NCBI GenBank assembly: GCA_026129745.1
Contig: JAHCHL010000012.1
Span: forward strand, 40,544-104,543
Length of the DNA: 64,000 nucleotides
Direction: 5' to 3'
Source: Fimbriimonadales bacterium
Lineage (GTDB): Bacteria > Armatimonadota > Fimbriimonadia > Fimbriimonadales > ATM1
Shown: one piece after another, positions 26,049 through 35,151 of the stretch
Layout of the letters: every line of letters begins with the position of its first letter
Position numbering within the stretch: position 1 is the first letter of the stretch
Notes under the pieces: model-generated
What the model was told of the DNA's origin: nothing
Databases searched by the model: none
Seen by the model: only the letters and a program-made list of their open reading frames with translations
Made by a program: the position numbers and the translations under genes

Positions 26049-26856
26049 CTGCCTCTTCGAGTTTCTCCAAAGAAATGCCCGTTCGGCCCTCAAACAGTCT
26101 CACGAGAGCCGTAGTGGATACATTTCCAGTTGCCCCGGGTGCAAATGGACATCCGCCAATTCCTCCCGCACTCGAATCGAAGACTCGAACACCCATTCGC
26201 TCGGAAGCTGAGGAATTCGCGATGGCGTTTCCAAACGTGTCATGAAAGTGCATCGCAATTTTTTCAACGGGACAGATGTCGAGAGTCACTTCAAGCAGTC
26301 TAGTAACCTCTTCTGGTATCGCCTTTCCGATGGTGTCTCCGATTGAAATCTCCACACAGCCGATGTCTAACAGATCTTCAATGACTGGCACAACCGCATT
26401 CGGTTCGATCTTCCCTTCATATGGACAGTAAAACGCAGTCGACACATAGCCTCTAACCGGAACAGGCGATCTTTGCAATACAGGCCGAAAACGCTTGATC
26501 GTCTCTGCGATAGACGCCCCAACGTTCTTTTGGCTGAACGTTTCGCTCGCTGCCGTGAAAACGGAAAATTTATCGACCTTTGCTTCGATGGCGCGATCGA
26601 GACCCACTTCATTTGGAACTAGCGCAGAGTACACAACGCCTGGCACCCGTGTTATGCCACGAAAAACTTCGAGAGCGTCGGCAAGCTGTGGCACCCACTT
26701 CGGCGAAACGAACGAAGATACTTCGATCTCTGTCAGCCCGCTGCTCGAAAGCGCGTCGACGAAGGCGATCTTTGTCTCCGTGGGAATGATCGACTTCTCG
26801 TTTTGAAGCCCATCGCGCGGGCCAACTTCAACTATTTTGATCGGGTCCGCACTCAT
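26017..26856 (-). CDS. mvaB: Hydroxymethylglutaryl-CoA lyase
   Basis: 279 residues. The N-terminal VEVGPRDGLQNEKS holds the metal ligand aspartate and the arginine, and the C-terminal GGIGGCPFAPGATGNVSTT carries the catalytic cysteine of the HMG-CoA lyase signature. HFHDTFGNAIAN supplies the two histidine metal ligands. It splits HMG-CoA to acetyl-CoA and acetoacetate, the last step of leucine degradation. The ATG overlaps the stop of the biotin carrier gene by 4 bases, so it is part of a biotin carboxylase-carrier-lyase operon. Confidence 0.95.
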   Translation of the reverse strand: MSADPIKIVEVGPRDGLQNEKSIIPTETKIAFVDALSSSGLTEIEVSSFVSPKWVPQLADALEVFRGITRVPGVVYSALVPNEVGLDRAIEAKVDKFSVFTAASETFSQKNVGASIAETIKRFRPVLQRSPVPVRGYVSTAFYCPYEGKIEPNAVVPVIEDLLDIGCVEISIGDTIGKAIPEEVTRLLEVTLDICPVEKIAMHFHDTFGNAIANSSASERMGVRVFDSSAGGIGGCPFAPGATGNVSTTALVRLFEGRTGISLEKLEEAAKIVRPFLTR

Positions 26857-27272
26857 TCCAGCCTCACCAGAAGCTGCCCCAGGTCCACTAATTCGCCGGG
26901 CTTGGCTCCTATCTCCACGACCTTGCCCTCAACCTCCGCTTCGAGCCGATATTCCATTTTCATTGCTTCAAGCGTGGCGACCGTCTGCCCTGGCTCAACC
27001 GAATCTCCGACTGCAACAGAAATTGACACGACTTTTCCTGTCATGGGAGCCCGAAGCTCCAACTTTGCCAACGCTTCGTCCTGCTCCGGCAAGGTGAACA
27101 TCGCCGAATAGCCGTTCCAAGCCACCCAAACGTTCAGCGCGTCACGCACAACGAACGGATGTATTACTTCTCCGTCGACGAGCAAGCTGGATGCGCCATC
27201 AGGACTCTGATAGAGTTCGACTTGACTCGGCAACTCGACTATGACTTCGCCGTTCGGTCCGATGAGCTTCAT
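26853..27272 (-). CDS. Biotin carboxyl carrier protein of an acyl-CoA carboxylase
   Basis: 139 residues from ATG at 27272, which overlaps the preceding biotin carboxylase stop (ATGA) and has GGAG six bases upstream; ATGs at 27284 and a further start at 27302 are longer options. The biotinyl domain is C-terminal, with biotin-lysine in EAMKMEYR and the flanking GDSVEPGQTV and PGELVDLGQLLV. The N-terminal ~65 residues resemble the BT linker domain of methylcrotonyl/propionyl carboxylases. Genetic coupling to mvaB suggests that it carries CO2 for methylcrotonyl-CoA carboxylase. Confidence 0.9.
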   Translation of the reverse strand: MKLIGPNGEVIVELPSQVELYQSPDGASSLLVDGEVIHPFVVRDALNVWVAWNGYSAMFTLPEQDEALAKLELRAPMTGKVVSISVAVGDSVEPGQTVATLEAMKMEYRLEAEVEGKVVEIGAKPGELVDLGQLLVRLE

Positions 27273-28687
27273 TTCATTCTCCATGCGCCGAGGCTCGACC
27301 AAACTTCTGCAGGATTGCGAATTGGGCCGCGAAATGCTGCCGCAGCTGCAATTTCCAATTCAGGCGGAACTGGCCTTTGGCCAATTTCCAATGAGTCAAT
27401 TGTCGAAGTGTACGTCTCTCCATTCTTGAAGAAGTCGCTTTCGAGTAGCTGTAAGAGAAACGTCTGATTAGTGGAGATGCCGAGAATTGCCGATTCACGC
27501 AACGCGAACGTGAGTTTTTCAATCGCTTCTTCTCGGGTTTCGCCGTGCGAAATGACCTTTGCAATGAGTGAATCGTACTTGGTTCCGACGAAGCCGCCAA
27601 GGCCTGTATCCACTCGAATGCCATCCACAAAACTCTTCAAGAGTATCGGGCCAGCGCTAGGCAAGAAACCGCGATAGGGATCCTCTGCATTCAGCCTTGC
27701 TTCGATGGAGTGTCCTCTCCTGATGACCTTGTCCTGGCTCATCATCGGAAGCCCTCCTGCTATCTCGATTTGCATACGAACAATATCGAGACCTGTACAT
27801 AACTCAGTTACCGGGTGCTCTACCTGCAGGCGAGTGTTGACCTCCAAGAAGTAGTATCCGCCATCTGGCCCAACAAGAAACTCGACGGTTCCGGCGTTCG
27901 AGTAACCGACGCCTTCTGTAATCTTCTTTGCGGCATCAAACAACTTCTCGCGCATTGCACTATCAATTGCAGTCGATGGCGATTCTTCAATGATTTTTTG
28001 ATGCCTTCTCTGCAGACTGCACTCCCTTTCACCCAGTGCGATGGCTGTCTGTCCGTCCGCCATTACTTGAACTTCGATGTGTCGCGCAGGATGAATGTAT
28101 CGTTCTACGATTAGCCTGTCATCTCCAAACGATGCTCTTGTTTCGCGTTGCGAAGTTTCGATTTCTGATCGCAAGTTATCAAGCGATAGCAACTTCTTCA
28201 TTCCTTTGCCGCCACCGCCAGCAGCAGCTTTTAGCATCAGCGGTGCGCCAAGTTCTTTGGCTGCTTTTTCAATATCCGCAACACTGCTAAACGGGCCAAA
28301 ACCTTCCGCGACAGGAATGCCAAACTTCTTTGCAGTTTCACGGGCAATGGACTTATCTCCGAGAGCTTCCATCGCCTCTGCCGTTGGACCGATGAAGGTG
28401 ATTCCGGCATCCGCACACGCTCGTGCGAAGCCCGGATTCTCGCTCAAAAAACCATAGCCAGGATGTACCGCATCTGACTTTGTCTCCTTTGCCGCACGAA
28501 TCACGTCCCCAATGTCTAAGTAGTCTGCGACTTGGGCAGAAACTTCTGCCGCCCCCACATGAGGAGATTGACAATCGTCCTCAGCGTAGATTGAAGCCGT
28601 ACCGATACCCATTTCGTGGGCTGATCGGAATACTCGGCAGGCAATTTCCCCTCGGTTTGCGACGAGAATTCGTTGGATCGGAAACAT
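27269..28687 (-). CDS. accC: Biotin carboxylase subunit (methylcrotonyl/acyl-CoA carboxylase alpha type)
   Basis: 472 residues, an unfused ATP-grasp biotin carboxylase. Signatures: ILVANRGEIACRV at the N-terminus, AVHPGYGFLSEN, the glycine-rich AAAGGGGKGM loop, ERYIHPARHIEVQV, and EVNTRLQVEHPVTE with the metal-binding Glu and the catalytic Arg. It carboxylates biotin on the carrier encoded next to it. The operon with HMG-CoA lyase points to leucine breakdown (MccA function) rather than fatty acid synthesis; the matching carboxyltransferase MccB is at 44.5-46.1 kb. Confidence 0.93.
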   Translation of the reverse strand: MFPIQRILVANRGEIACRVFRSAHEMGIGTASIYAEDDCQSPHVGAAEVSAQVADYLDIGDVIRAAKETKSDAVHPGYGFLSENPGFARACADAGITFIGPTAEAMEALGDKSIARETAKKFGIPVAEGFGPFSSVADIEKAAKELGAPLMLKAAAGGGGKGMKKLLSLDNLRSEIETSQRETRASFGDDRLIVERYIHPARHIEVQVMADGQTAIALGERECSLQRRHQKIIEESPSTAIDSAMREKLFDAAKKITEGVGYSNAGTVEFLVGPDGGYYFLEVNTRLQVEHPVTELCTGLDIVRMQIEIAGGLPMMSQDKVIRRGHSIEARLNAEDPYRGFLPSAGPILLKSFVDGIRVDTGLGGFVGTKYDSLIAKVISHGETREEAIEKLTFALRESAILGISTNQTFLLQLLESDFFKNGETYTSTIDSLEIGQRPVPPELEIAAAAAFRGPIRNPAEVWSSLGAWRMK

Positions 28688-28696
28688 TGGCGGGCG

Positions 28697-29512
28697 CTAT
28701 TGTGGCCCAAACTCAGCAAGTTGGACTCTTGCAGTGACCGGAAAGTGGTCGGAAGGATAGCGACCTTCCGAACTCCGGCGATCAATCCCTGCGGCAAGGA
28801 CGTTCCAGTGCTCTGAAACGAAGATGTAGTCGATCTTGTCGCCCTTCGTCGACCCATTAAAGGCGTGAAACGTGCCGACGTCCGTGGCATTCGGATGAAC
28901 AGCTCGAAATGTGTCCTTAAACTTCGTATGACTTTCTGAATAGACCATCGCTATCGCCTTGTTGGACTCACCTGCATTGAAGTCTCCGCCATAGATGATT
29001 GGCAGGTCCTTCGCGACATCTAACATATGTTTTGCAATCATGCTCACTGACTTTTCACGAGACATTTGCGACTCGTGATCGAGATGCGTGTTGTACACAG
29101 CGATCTTTCGCCCTTGAAATTCAAGGATTGCCCAAGTGCAAATTCGCGTGACCCTGTTTCCCCAAGTCGCACTTCCAGGGATGTCCGGTGTGTCAGAAAG
29201 CCAAAACCAGCCGCTCTCAACTAACTTGAATTTGCCTTTTTTGAAGTAAATCGCAGAGAACTCACCGGACGCCTTTCCATCGTCCCGTCCACATCCAACA
29301 TGCGCATAATCTGGCATCGCCGCCAAGAACTCATCGATTTGCAATTTCAATGCCTCTTGAACAAGAAGCAAGTCGGGAGACTCGTTGCGAATGACTTCAA
29401 TGCAGAATGCACGCCTTAGCTCCCATCGATTGTCGCCGTCGTTGGCTGTCGCAAATCGAACATTGAAGCACATCACGTCGATGAATGAAAGAGTGGCGGC
29501 CCAGAGAAGCAT
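28697..29512 (-). CDS. Endonuclease/exonuclease/phosphatase family protein
   Basis: 271 residues from ATG at 29512; a TTG at 29530 would add six residues. EEP-fold motifs are intact: CFNVRFA with the Asn, LLVQEAL with the metal Glu, YNTHLDHES, GGDFNAGE and the C-terminal YPSDHFPV. It is a metal-dependent phosphodiesterase/phosphatase of the small bacterial type (about 250 residues). The N-terminal hydrophobic stretch is short, so export is doubtful. Substrate unknown. It ends nine bases before the biotin carboxylase gene and could belong to that operon. Confidence 0.85.
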   Translation of the reverse strand: MLLWAATLSFIDVMCFNVRFATANDGDNRWELRRAFCIEVIRNESPDLLLVQEALKLQIDEFLAAMPDYAHVGCGRDDGKASGEFSAIYFKKGKFKLVESGWFWLSDTPDIPGSATWGNRVTRICTWAILEFQGRKIAVYNTHLDHESQMSREKSVSMIAKHMLDVAKDLPIIYGGDFNAGESNKAIAMVYSESHTKFKDTFRAVHPNATDVGTFHAFNGSTKGDKIDYIFVSEHWNVLAAGIDRRSSEGRYPSDHFPVTARVQLAEFGPQ

Positions 29513-29560
29513 GCTTCGATCATACGCCAAATTTGCCTAATTCGGTATCTTGATTCCGGC

Positions 29561-30010
29561 ATGATAGGAGTTTTGTTCGCCTTAGGCGCAATAACGCAAA
29601 ATGAACCTATGGACATCGATGACCTCCGCTGGATGGCAGGCAACTGGACTTGTGAAATCTGGGGTGGCACTTTTGAAGAGACTTGGTTTCTTCCAGCCGG
29701 AGGAACCATGCAAGGCATGGGAAGACACCTTTCAGAAGGCAATACGGGATTTATGGAGTTCATGTCGATTGAGCCAGATCCAAATGGTCTGACGATGTGG
29801 ATGCTATTAGGGGCGCCGTCTAAAGGAGACAAGAAGCCCATTGGATTTCGAGCCACGAAAGTGAGCAAGAACGAATCGGTATGGGAGAATCCCGCCAACA
29901 AGTCGCCTCAAGTGATCCACTACCGCAACATTGATGAAACTGAAATGGTTTGCGAGTTGAAGGCGCCGGGCGAAGAGACACAAATCTTTCGATTCAAGCG
30001 AATCAAGTAA
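29561..30010 (+). CDS. DUF6265 family protein
   Basis: 149 residues. After a short hydrophobic start (MIGVLFALGAITQ) it contains the DUF6265 hallmark DIDDLRWMAGNWTCE and the GGTFEETWFLPAGGTMQGMGR block, then strands to the end. The fold is probably a lipocalin-like barrel; the role is unknown. It abuts the AcuC-like gene with no spacer (stop at 30008-30010, next ATG at 30011). Confidence 0.8.
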   Translation: MIGVLFALGAITQNEPMDIDDLRWMAGNWTCEIWGGTFEETWFLPAGGTMQGMGRHLSEGNTGFMEFMSIEPDPNGLTMWMLLGAPSKGDKKPIGFRATKVSKNESVWENPANKSPQVIHYRNIDETEMVCELKAPGEETQIFRFKRIK

Positions 30011-31090
30011 ATGTTGCTACCACCCGCTTCACGTATTCCGAACTTTTTGTTCGCAGAGGAGATGATGGCTTACGACTTCGGCCCAAACCATCCACTGAAA
30101 CCCGAACGATTGCAAAGGACAGTTTCGTTGCTGCGAGAGGAAGGAGTCGTGGAGCCCATTCGGCCAAAACCAGCGAATCGGGACGATCTGCTTCGGGTTC
30201 ATTCGGAACGCTACATCGATGCGGTTGAACATGGAGTCGCCAACACTTTGTTTGGAATTGGGACGACAGACAATCCATGGGTTGAGGGCATTCATGAAAA
30301 GGCGCTTTGGTACGTGGGTGGCGCGGTTGAGGCAGCGCGAAAAGTGAAGGATGGCGACCAGCTCGCGATCAACATCAGCGGGGGTCTCCATCATGCGATG
30401 CGCGACAAGGCGAGCGGATTCTGCATTTACAATGACCCAGCGATCATGATCTCGATCTTGCGTGAAAGATTTGACAGAGTCGCTTACATTGATATCGATG
30501 TTCATCATGGCGACGGTGTCGAAGCCATCTTCGATTCCGATCCAAATGTGATGGCAATCAGCATTCACGAAAGCGGCAAAACACTCTTTCCGGGAACTGG
30601 CTTTTTATCCGATATCGGAAAAGCAGGTACCAACGTCAATGTTCCATTGCAAGCCAAGACTACCAGCGATGTATGGCTTTGGGCGTTTCGAGAAATCGTT
30701 CCACGCGCAATCGATCGATTCAATCCTCAGGCGATCGTATTGCAAATGGGCACGGATCCCCATTTTCTCGATCCGCTTGGGCACTTGCAGGTTACGGCGC
30801 AAGATTGGCTCGAAGCAGTTAGAGTCGTTCGCGACTTTGGATTGCCAGTTGCGGCATGCGGAGGGGGCGGCTACAATTTGACGACTGTCCCGCGCATGTG
30901 GGCGGCCGCTTGCATGACGCTTGCACGCATCGAAGTGCCGGAAGAGATTCCGGAAAGGTTGCAAGCTTTACTTGGCGCCAAGCACTATTTCGATCCAGAC
31001 CACTCAACACCATTGCAGATTGGAATGGAGAGCGCAAAAGAAGCCGTTGAATTTCACAGGGTCAATCTAAAAGCCCTGCCGCTCGCTTGA
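30011..31090 (+). CDS. acuC: Histone deacetylase family protein, AcuC-like
   Basis: 359 residues. The Zn-dependent arginase/deacetylase fold shows YDFGPNHPLKPERL, GGLHHAM (active-site His pair), GFCIYNDPAI, IDIDVHHGDGVE with Asp and His zinc ligands, the third ligand in MGTDPH, and GGGGYN. AcuC deacetylates acetyl-CoA synthetase in acetate/acetoin metabolism; family members may also act on polyamines. Its 3' end overlaps the convergent rluB gene by 29 bases. Confidence 0.9.
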   Translation: MLLPPASRIPNFLFAEEMMAYDFGPNHPLKPERLQRTVSLLREEGVVEPIRPKPANRDDLLRVHSERYIDAVEHGVANTLFGIGTTDNPWVEGIHEKALWYVGGAVEAARKVKDGDQLAINISGGLHHAMRDKASGFCIYNDPAIMISILRERFDRVAYIDIDVHHGDGVEAIFDSDPNVMAISIHESGKTLFPGTGFLSDIGKAGTNVNVPLQAKTTSDVWLWAFREIVPRAIDRFNPQAIVLQMGTDPHFLDPLGHLQVTAQDWLEAVRVVRDFGLPVAACGGGGYNLTTVPRMWAAACMTLARIEVPEEIPERLQALLGAKHYFDPDHSTPLQIGMESAKEAVEFHRVNLKALPLA

Positions 31091-31793
31091 GTCGATCGAC
31101 CTCTACCTTTCCAAGCAAACGTGTTTCTCCAACTTTCAGCTTTCCAAGTGAAATTGGACCGACTTTGATGCGCCTCAACGTCAAGACAGGCGCCCCAACA
31201 ATACGCATCATTTCTCTTACTTGATGCTTTCTGCCTTCATGAATCTCTACGGTTAATTGAGTCTTGTTCTTTTGTGCATCGTGTCCTATAATGACTACTT
31301 TCGCTGGGCTGGTTTTCCGGCCATCAAGCATCACTCCTCTTCTTAATCGCTCTGCTGCCTTTTCAGTAACGACACCTCTTGATTCGATCCAGTAAGTCTT
31401 CCAAACGCCATATCTCGGATGTGTCAAATGGTCGATGAGCTCGCCATCGTTGGTGAAAATCAGCAGACCTTCCGTGTTGTAGTCGAGCCTTCCTGCAGGC
31501 TTGACGTGATTGTCTATGTCAGGAAGAAGGTCTCGAACCGTGCGTCGACCTCTCGGATCTTCCATCGACGTAATGTAGCCCTTCGGCTTGTTCATCGCAT
31601 AGTAGACAAGCTTCGGTTGGCGAATTGTCCGTTTGCCGATAGTGACCTTGTCGATCTCTGGGTCGATCTTGGCGCCCGTTTCAGTAACGATTTGCCCGTT
31701 CACTCGAACTTTTCCCGATGCGATGATCTCCTTGCAATCCCGACGACTCGCAACTCCGGCTCTCGCCAAGAACTTTTGCAGTCTCTCAAGCAT
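31062..31793 (-). CDS. rluB: 23S rRNA pseudouridine synthase, RluB/RsuA family
   Basis: 243 residues. An N-terminal S4 RNA-binding domain (LERLQKFLARAGVASRRDCKEII) precedes the catalytic domain with GRLDYNTEGLL, whose aspartate (about 103) is the nucleophile, and the C-terminal GRKHQVREM. It isomerises a uridine in rRNA; RluB versus RluE/RsuA specificity is inferred from length and from the scpAB neighbourhood, a common location. It overlaps the upstream dacF gene by 8 bases. Confidence 0.93.
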   Translation of the reverse strand: MLERLQKFLARAGVASRRDCKEIIASGKVRVNGQIVTETGAKIDPEIDKVTIGKRTIRQPKLVYYAMNKPKGYITSMEDPRGRRTVRDLLPDIDNHVKPAGRLDYNTEGLLIFTNDGELIDHLTHPRYGVWKTYWIESRGVVTEKAAERLRRGVMLDGRKTSPAKVVIIGHDAQKNKTQLTVEIHEGRKHQVREMMRIVGAPVLTLRRIKVGPISLGKLKVGETRLLGKVEVDRLKRAAGLLD

Positions 31794-32958
31794 TCGATGT
31801 TCTGCGATGAATCCTTTTTCTCGGCTTCCTCACGAAGAACGTGATCAGCACTGCAAGCCCTGCGACTATGGCAAGTGGCCAACTTCCATACTTGCCTCCA
31901 AATGATGCAGGCACAGTCGCAGCAGCAAGTATTGGCGCTTCATGCCTGGTACCGTCATCGAGCTCTACAACAAAGCGTCCAATCGCCTGGCCCTCGCTGA
32001 TCGGCGCGCGCAGTTCCTGCATCAAGATGCCTGGAGAGCGTGCTTCATCGCCCCGCGAAGTCACGTACGTCAAGCTTCTACCCAATCTTCCCGGCACTGT
32101 GTTCTTGACTCCACCAACGACGGCGGCTTCCGTAATCTCTTCACCACGTTCACCGACACTCTTTCGTTCGAAGTTCGCGTAGGCCCAATCGAACAACGTG
32201 CATGTGTCTTTGAACCAATCTTCGCTCTTTAGCACGACGGTTATCAGGCGCCAGCCATTCACACTCTTGGCTCCGACGAAGCAGTGTCCGGCAGGATTTG
32301 TGTAACCTGTCTTGATCCCTTCGCTGCCCGCAACGTCTAAGAACCGATTCTTCGTTTTGAGCAACGTGTCTTGCTGGTTGACCGATCGAGTGACCGTATA
32401 GGTCTTTGCAGCCGCGGCCTGACGCACGCGCTCGTTCTTCATCGCTTCTTTGGCGATCATCGCAAGATCATATGCTGTCGTGATATGCACGGGGTCATTC
32501 AAGCCATGCGGATTGTTGAACCTGGTGTTTCGTGCTCCGCACTCTTTTGCGCGAGCATTCATCAACTCACTGAACTTCGCTTGCGAGCCAGCAATGTGAA
32601 CCGCCACGGCATACGCGGCATCATTGCCGCTGCGGATCATCAGTGCGTACATCATGCCTTCGCTTGATACGCGCTCACCCGGCCTTAGGTTTAGGCTGGC
32701 CTCTTTGACGTTCTGAACGTCATTCGGCGCACGAATGATGTCCTCGGGCTTAGTGTGTTCTGCGAGAAGCAACGCAGTCATGATCTTGGTCGTGCTTGCC
32801 GGAAAACGCTGCACGTGCTCGTTCTTTCCCCACAGCACCTGTCCGCTATCAGCGTCAATGATTATTGCGCTTTGAGATTTGATCGGCGGCTCTGCCAAAC
32901 CGAACATCGATGCTTGCGGCGCCACTGCGATCGCAGATGCGATGAGCATCGAAAGCAC
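31786..32958 (-). CDS. dacF: D-alanyl-D-alanine carboxypeptidase (PBP5/DacF type)
   Basis: 390 residues. GTG at 32958 overlaps the scpB stop by one base (TAGTG). A signal peptide is followed by the penicillin-binding motifs S55-T-T-K58, SGN in IRSGNDAA and KTG in GIKTGYT. It trims the terminal D-Ala of peptidoglycan stem peptides. A C-terminal beta domain is followed by a membrane helix and a very basic tail (RKPRKRIHRR), so it is held in the membrane by a real transmembrane segment rather than an amphipathic helix. Confidence 0.94.
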   Translation of the reverse strand: MLSMLIASAIAVAPQASMFGLAEPPIKSQSAIIIDADSGQVLWGKNEHVQRFPASTTKIMTALLLAEHTKPEDIIRAPNDVQNVKEASLNLRPGERVSSEGMMYALMIRSGNDAAYAVAVHIAGSQAKFSELMNARAKECGARNTRFNNPHGLNDPVHITTAYDLAMIAKEAMKNERVRQAAAAKTYTVTRSVNQQDTLLKTKNRFLDVAGSEGIKTGYTNPAGHCFVGAKSVNGWRLITVVLKSEDWFKDTCTLFDWAYANFERKSVGERGEEITEAAVVGGVKNTVPGRLGRSLTYVTSRGDEARSPGILMQELRAPISEGQAIGRFVVELDDGTRHEAPILAAATVPASFGGKYGSWPLAIVAGLAVLITFFVRKPRKRIHRRTSNA

Positions 32959-33479
32959 TAAGCCAACTCCTCGAGCATCGGCTGCTCCTTAATAGGCGGC
33001 AATTCCGAAATGTCTGCCAGATTGAATTGGTGGAGAAACTGCTGCGTAGTCCTGTACAGAATCGGTCTTCCCGGTGCCTGCTTTCGTTCTGCTTCTTCGA
33101 TCAATCCCTTGTCGATTAGAGTTCGAAGCGCATACTCGCTTTGCACTCCGCGGATGATCTGAATTTCGGATGCGGTTATCGGCTGCTTGTATGCAACGAT
33201 CGCAAGAACTTCGAGTGCCGATCTGCCGAGCCTTCGCTTTTGCGGGTTTAGAAATCTTGCAACGGCTTCTGCGTGCTCTTTGCGAGTGCAAAGCTGATAG
33301 CCGCCCGCAATTCTCACCAGTTGAAGTCCGGTTCCCGCAAGCCTTGATCCGAGTTCGTCCAGCGCGGACTGGACATCGCCCTCTTCTGCCATCGCTGCTG
33401 CGGCGAGGTCGCGAATGGTAACCGGAGATTCGGCCACGAATAGCAGGCTCTCAATCGTATTTGCGAGATCGCTCACCAT
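32958..33479 (-). CDS. scpB: Segregation and condensation protein B
   Basis: 173 residues from ATG at 33479, one base overlap with the scpA stop (TGATG). Two winged-helix domains are visible; LIRS-type segments LGRSALEVLAIVAYKQPITASEIQIIRGV and GLIEEAERKQAPGRPILYRTT are diagnostic. ScpB dimers bind ScpA and, with SMC, compact the chromosome. In a fully overlapping run scpA-scpB-dacF-rluB. Confidence 0.95.
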   Translation of the reverse strand: MVSDLANTIESLLFVAESPVTIRDLAAAAMAEEGDVQSALDELGSRLAGTGLQLVRIAGGYQLCTRKEHAEAVARFLNPQKRRLGRSALEVLAIVAYKQPITASEIQIIRGVQSEYALRTLIDKGLIEEAERKQAPGRPILYRTTQQFLHQFNLADISELPPIKEQPMLEELA

Positions 33480-34246
33480 CAATCTTTCGCCTTCAAGCGC
33501 AAGCAAACTTCATCCTCCTGGATTGTTATGCCGATTTGGCCGACCCGAACGAGTTCGAGTACCGCAAGAAAGACGAATACGGCGTCCAATCGGGTGTACC
33601 CTTCTTCGAGCAAGTCGCCAAATCCGCCCTCTCCACCTGCGGCATTGAGCCGTTTCAGGCAGGCTGACATGACTTCAGCAAGCGACGGCCTTGGTTTGCC
33701 GAGTGGCTTGACGTCTAACGGTGCGGCTTTGTCGAGCAAGCGCTCGAGGGCACGTGCGAGGTGCCGTGTCGTTAATGTGCTGAGATCGATCGGCGGCTCG
33801 ACGACGTCTTCGGTTCCGACGGCCCTGAAAAAAAGCCGGCTGCGCTCGGTGTGCCGCACCTCAAGTTCGTCGATCGCTTGGGCGAATTCGTGGGCGGTTG
33901 GCTCCGGAAGCTCGGGAATTTCTTGCGGTGGCGGTGGATCCGCGATAGGCAAAAGCTGCCACGCTTTCCTCTCGACGAGGTAGGCCAGAGCGAGCAGCGC
34001 TGCACCGGCGGTATCGACGTCGTTCAAGCCGATGTCGTTGAGATACTCGATGTACGCCTGGCACACCGGCGTCAACGGAACTCCCGTTAGATCGATTCGG
34101 CCGTCTCTGGCCAAGTGAAAGAGTGTTGCCAGCGATCCTTGAAAGACGGGCGCGGCATCGATGTGCAGTGGTGGCGGGATGGCAATTCCTGCCGGTGAGA
34201 TCGATTCTGGCTGGGGCTTGCTGCTGCTCATGGGCATTTGCGCCAC
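33479..34246 (-). CDS. scpA: Segregation and condensation protein A (kleisin)
   Basis: 255 residues from GTG at 34246 (ATG at 34237 is possible). It has the kleisin N-terminus FQGSLATLFHLARDGRIDLTGVPL and a C-terminal winged helix (FGDLLEEGYTRLDAVFVFLAVLELVRVGQIGI). The first ~35 residues are an extra low-complexity Pro/Ser-rich leader, and the usual FxGPLxLLLxL motif is weakened to FQGSLATLFHL. The linker contains a proline run (PPPPQEIPELPEPT). Identification rests on the C-terminal domain and scpB next to it. Confidence 0.9.
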   Translation of the reverse strand: MAQMPMSSSKPQPESISPAGIAIPPPLHIDAAPVFQGSLATLFHLARDGRIDLTGVPLTPVCQAYIEYLNDIGLNDVDTAGAALLALAYLVERKAWQLLPIADPPPPQEIPELPEPTAHEFAQAIDELEVRHTERSRLFFRAVGTEDVVEPPIDLSTLTTRHLARALERLLDKAAPLDVKPLGKPRPSLAEVMSACLKRLNAAGGEGGFGDLLEEGYTRLDAVFVFLAVLELVRVGQIGITIQEDEVCLRLKAKD

Positions 34247-34267
34247 ACTTGCCGCCTTGTGGCAATT

Positions 34268-34343
34268 TGGAGGCGCCGAGCGGATTCGAACCGCTGAATG
34301 AGGGTTTTGCAGACCCTTCCCTTAGCCACTTGGGTACGGCGCC
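34268..34343 (-). tRNA. tRNA-Cys (anticodon GCA), CCA encoded
   Basis: On the minus strand the acceptor GGCGCCG (34343-34337) pairs with CGGCGCC (34278-34272). The anticodon stem AGGGT/ACCCT encloses the loop CTGCAAA with anticodon GCA (plus strand 34308-34310). The discriminator base is U, the identity base of cysteine tRNA, and CCA is encoded at 34270-34268. The T-arm has GGTTCGAATCC. Confidence 0.97.
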
Positions 34344-34407
34344 AAGATAGCAAGGTTATACCCCGCACACACCAGCCTCACCCTCGAAATTGGCCTCGAA
34401 AGAGCCT

Positions 34408-35148
34408 CTACCGAGGGTGATGCTCGTAATGTTCGCTCGCTACTTGGGTAAGAGTGCTGAAGTGGGCGTTTTTGCCCCTCAGGTGCACGATCAGCGCATC
34501 GAGCGCATCGACGCAGTCCATGTAGTCCCTCATGCCGATGCAGAACACGTTCTGTTCGTCGCATTGATCGAGAATCGTCCGCACTTCATCGATGCCTTTG
34601 TCCAAGTACGCGTATTTGCCGTCTGCACTCGTAATCGGAACGGTCAGGACCTTGCTGTTTCCAGGTTGACGAACATCTTCGTAACTTGGGTGGTACGGGT
34701 CGGTCGGCCCTCCGGTCCAATCCACGAACATCTTGTAATCGCTGCCACTCACAGAGCTGGAGTCGACGAGAATTCCGGCTTCTTCCAGGTAAGCCAAATC
34801 GGTCGGGCAGAGGGCAAAGCATCCCGCTCGAAAGCTTGTTGGCTTGATTCGGTGCGATTTGAGGACATCGCGCGCGATGTTAATAATGTTTCCGCGCTCT
34901 TTTGGATCCTCGACGTACCCACGGTCATTCTCAAAGTAAACGTTCATGCCGATCTCGTGCCAGCAGGGAATTTTGTGGAAGTACTCTTTGTAATAAAGGT
35001 TCGTGTTGGCTGAAGGGTCTAATTCGGAAATGTGGATGAGCCAAGTGATGGGGACGAAATGCTTTTCTGCGAGCTTTATGATGTCGTTCGTATAGCAACG
35101 ACCGTGGTGGGCTGCTTTGCAGTCCACCGTCAAGGCAACCGTGTGCAT
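34408..35148 (-). CDS. Divergent NodB-fold (polysaccharide deacetylase-like) protein
   Basis: 246 residues without a signal peptide. It starts with MHTVALTVDCKAAHHGRCYTNDIIKLAEKH, the place where NodB deacetylases have TFDDG; one Asp is kept but the pair is lost. A later CWHEIGMNVYFEN resembles the 'HEIGNH' strand, and SFRAGCFALCPTDLAYLEEAGI resembles the R-[AP]-x-x-G helix. Fold assignment is reasonable; hydrolytic activity is doubtful because the metal triad is incomplete. Three bases separate it from the GH65-like 3' fragment upstream, so it belongs to that carbohydrate cluster. Confidence 0.6.
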   Translation of the reverse strand: MHTVALTVDCKAAHHGRCYTNDIIKLAEKHFVPITWLIHISELDPSANTNLYYKEYFHKIPCWHEIGMNVYFENDRGYVEDPKERGNIINIARDVLKSHRIKPTSFRAGCFALCPTDLAYLEEAGILVDSSSVSGSDYKMFVDWTGGPTDPYHPSYEDVRQPGNSKVLTVPITSADGKYAYLDKGIDEVRTILDQCDEQNVFCIGMRDYMDCVDALDALIVHLRGKNAHFSTLTQVASEHYEHHPR

Positions 35149-35151
35149 GAT

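Noticed and set aside
34123..34350. 75-codon plus-strand frame with APSGFEPLNEGFADPSLSHL
   Set aside because: Antisense of tRNA-Cys, a common mis-annotation.
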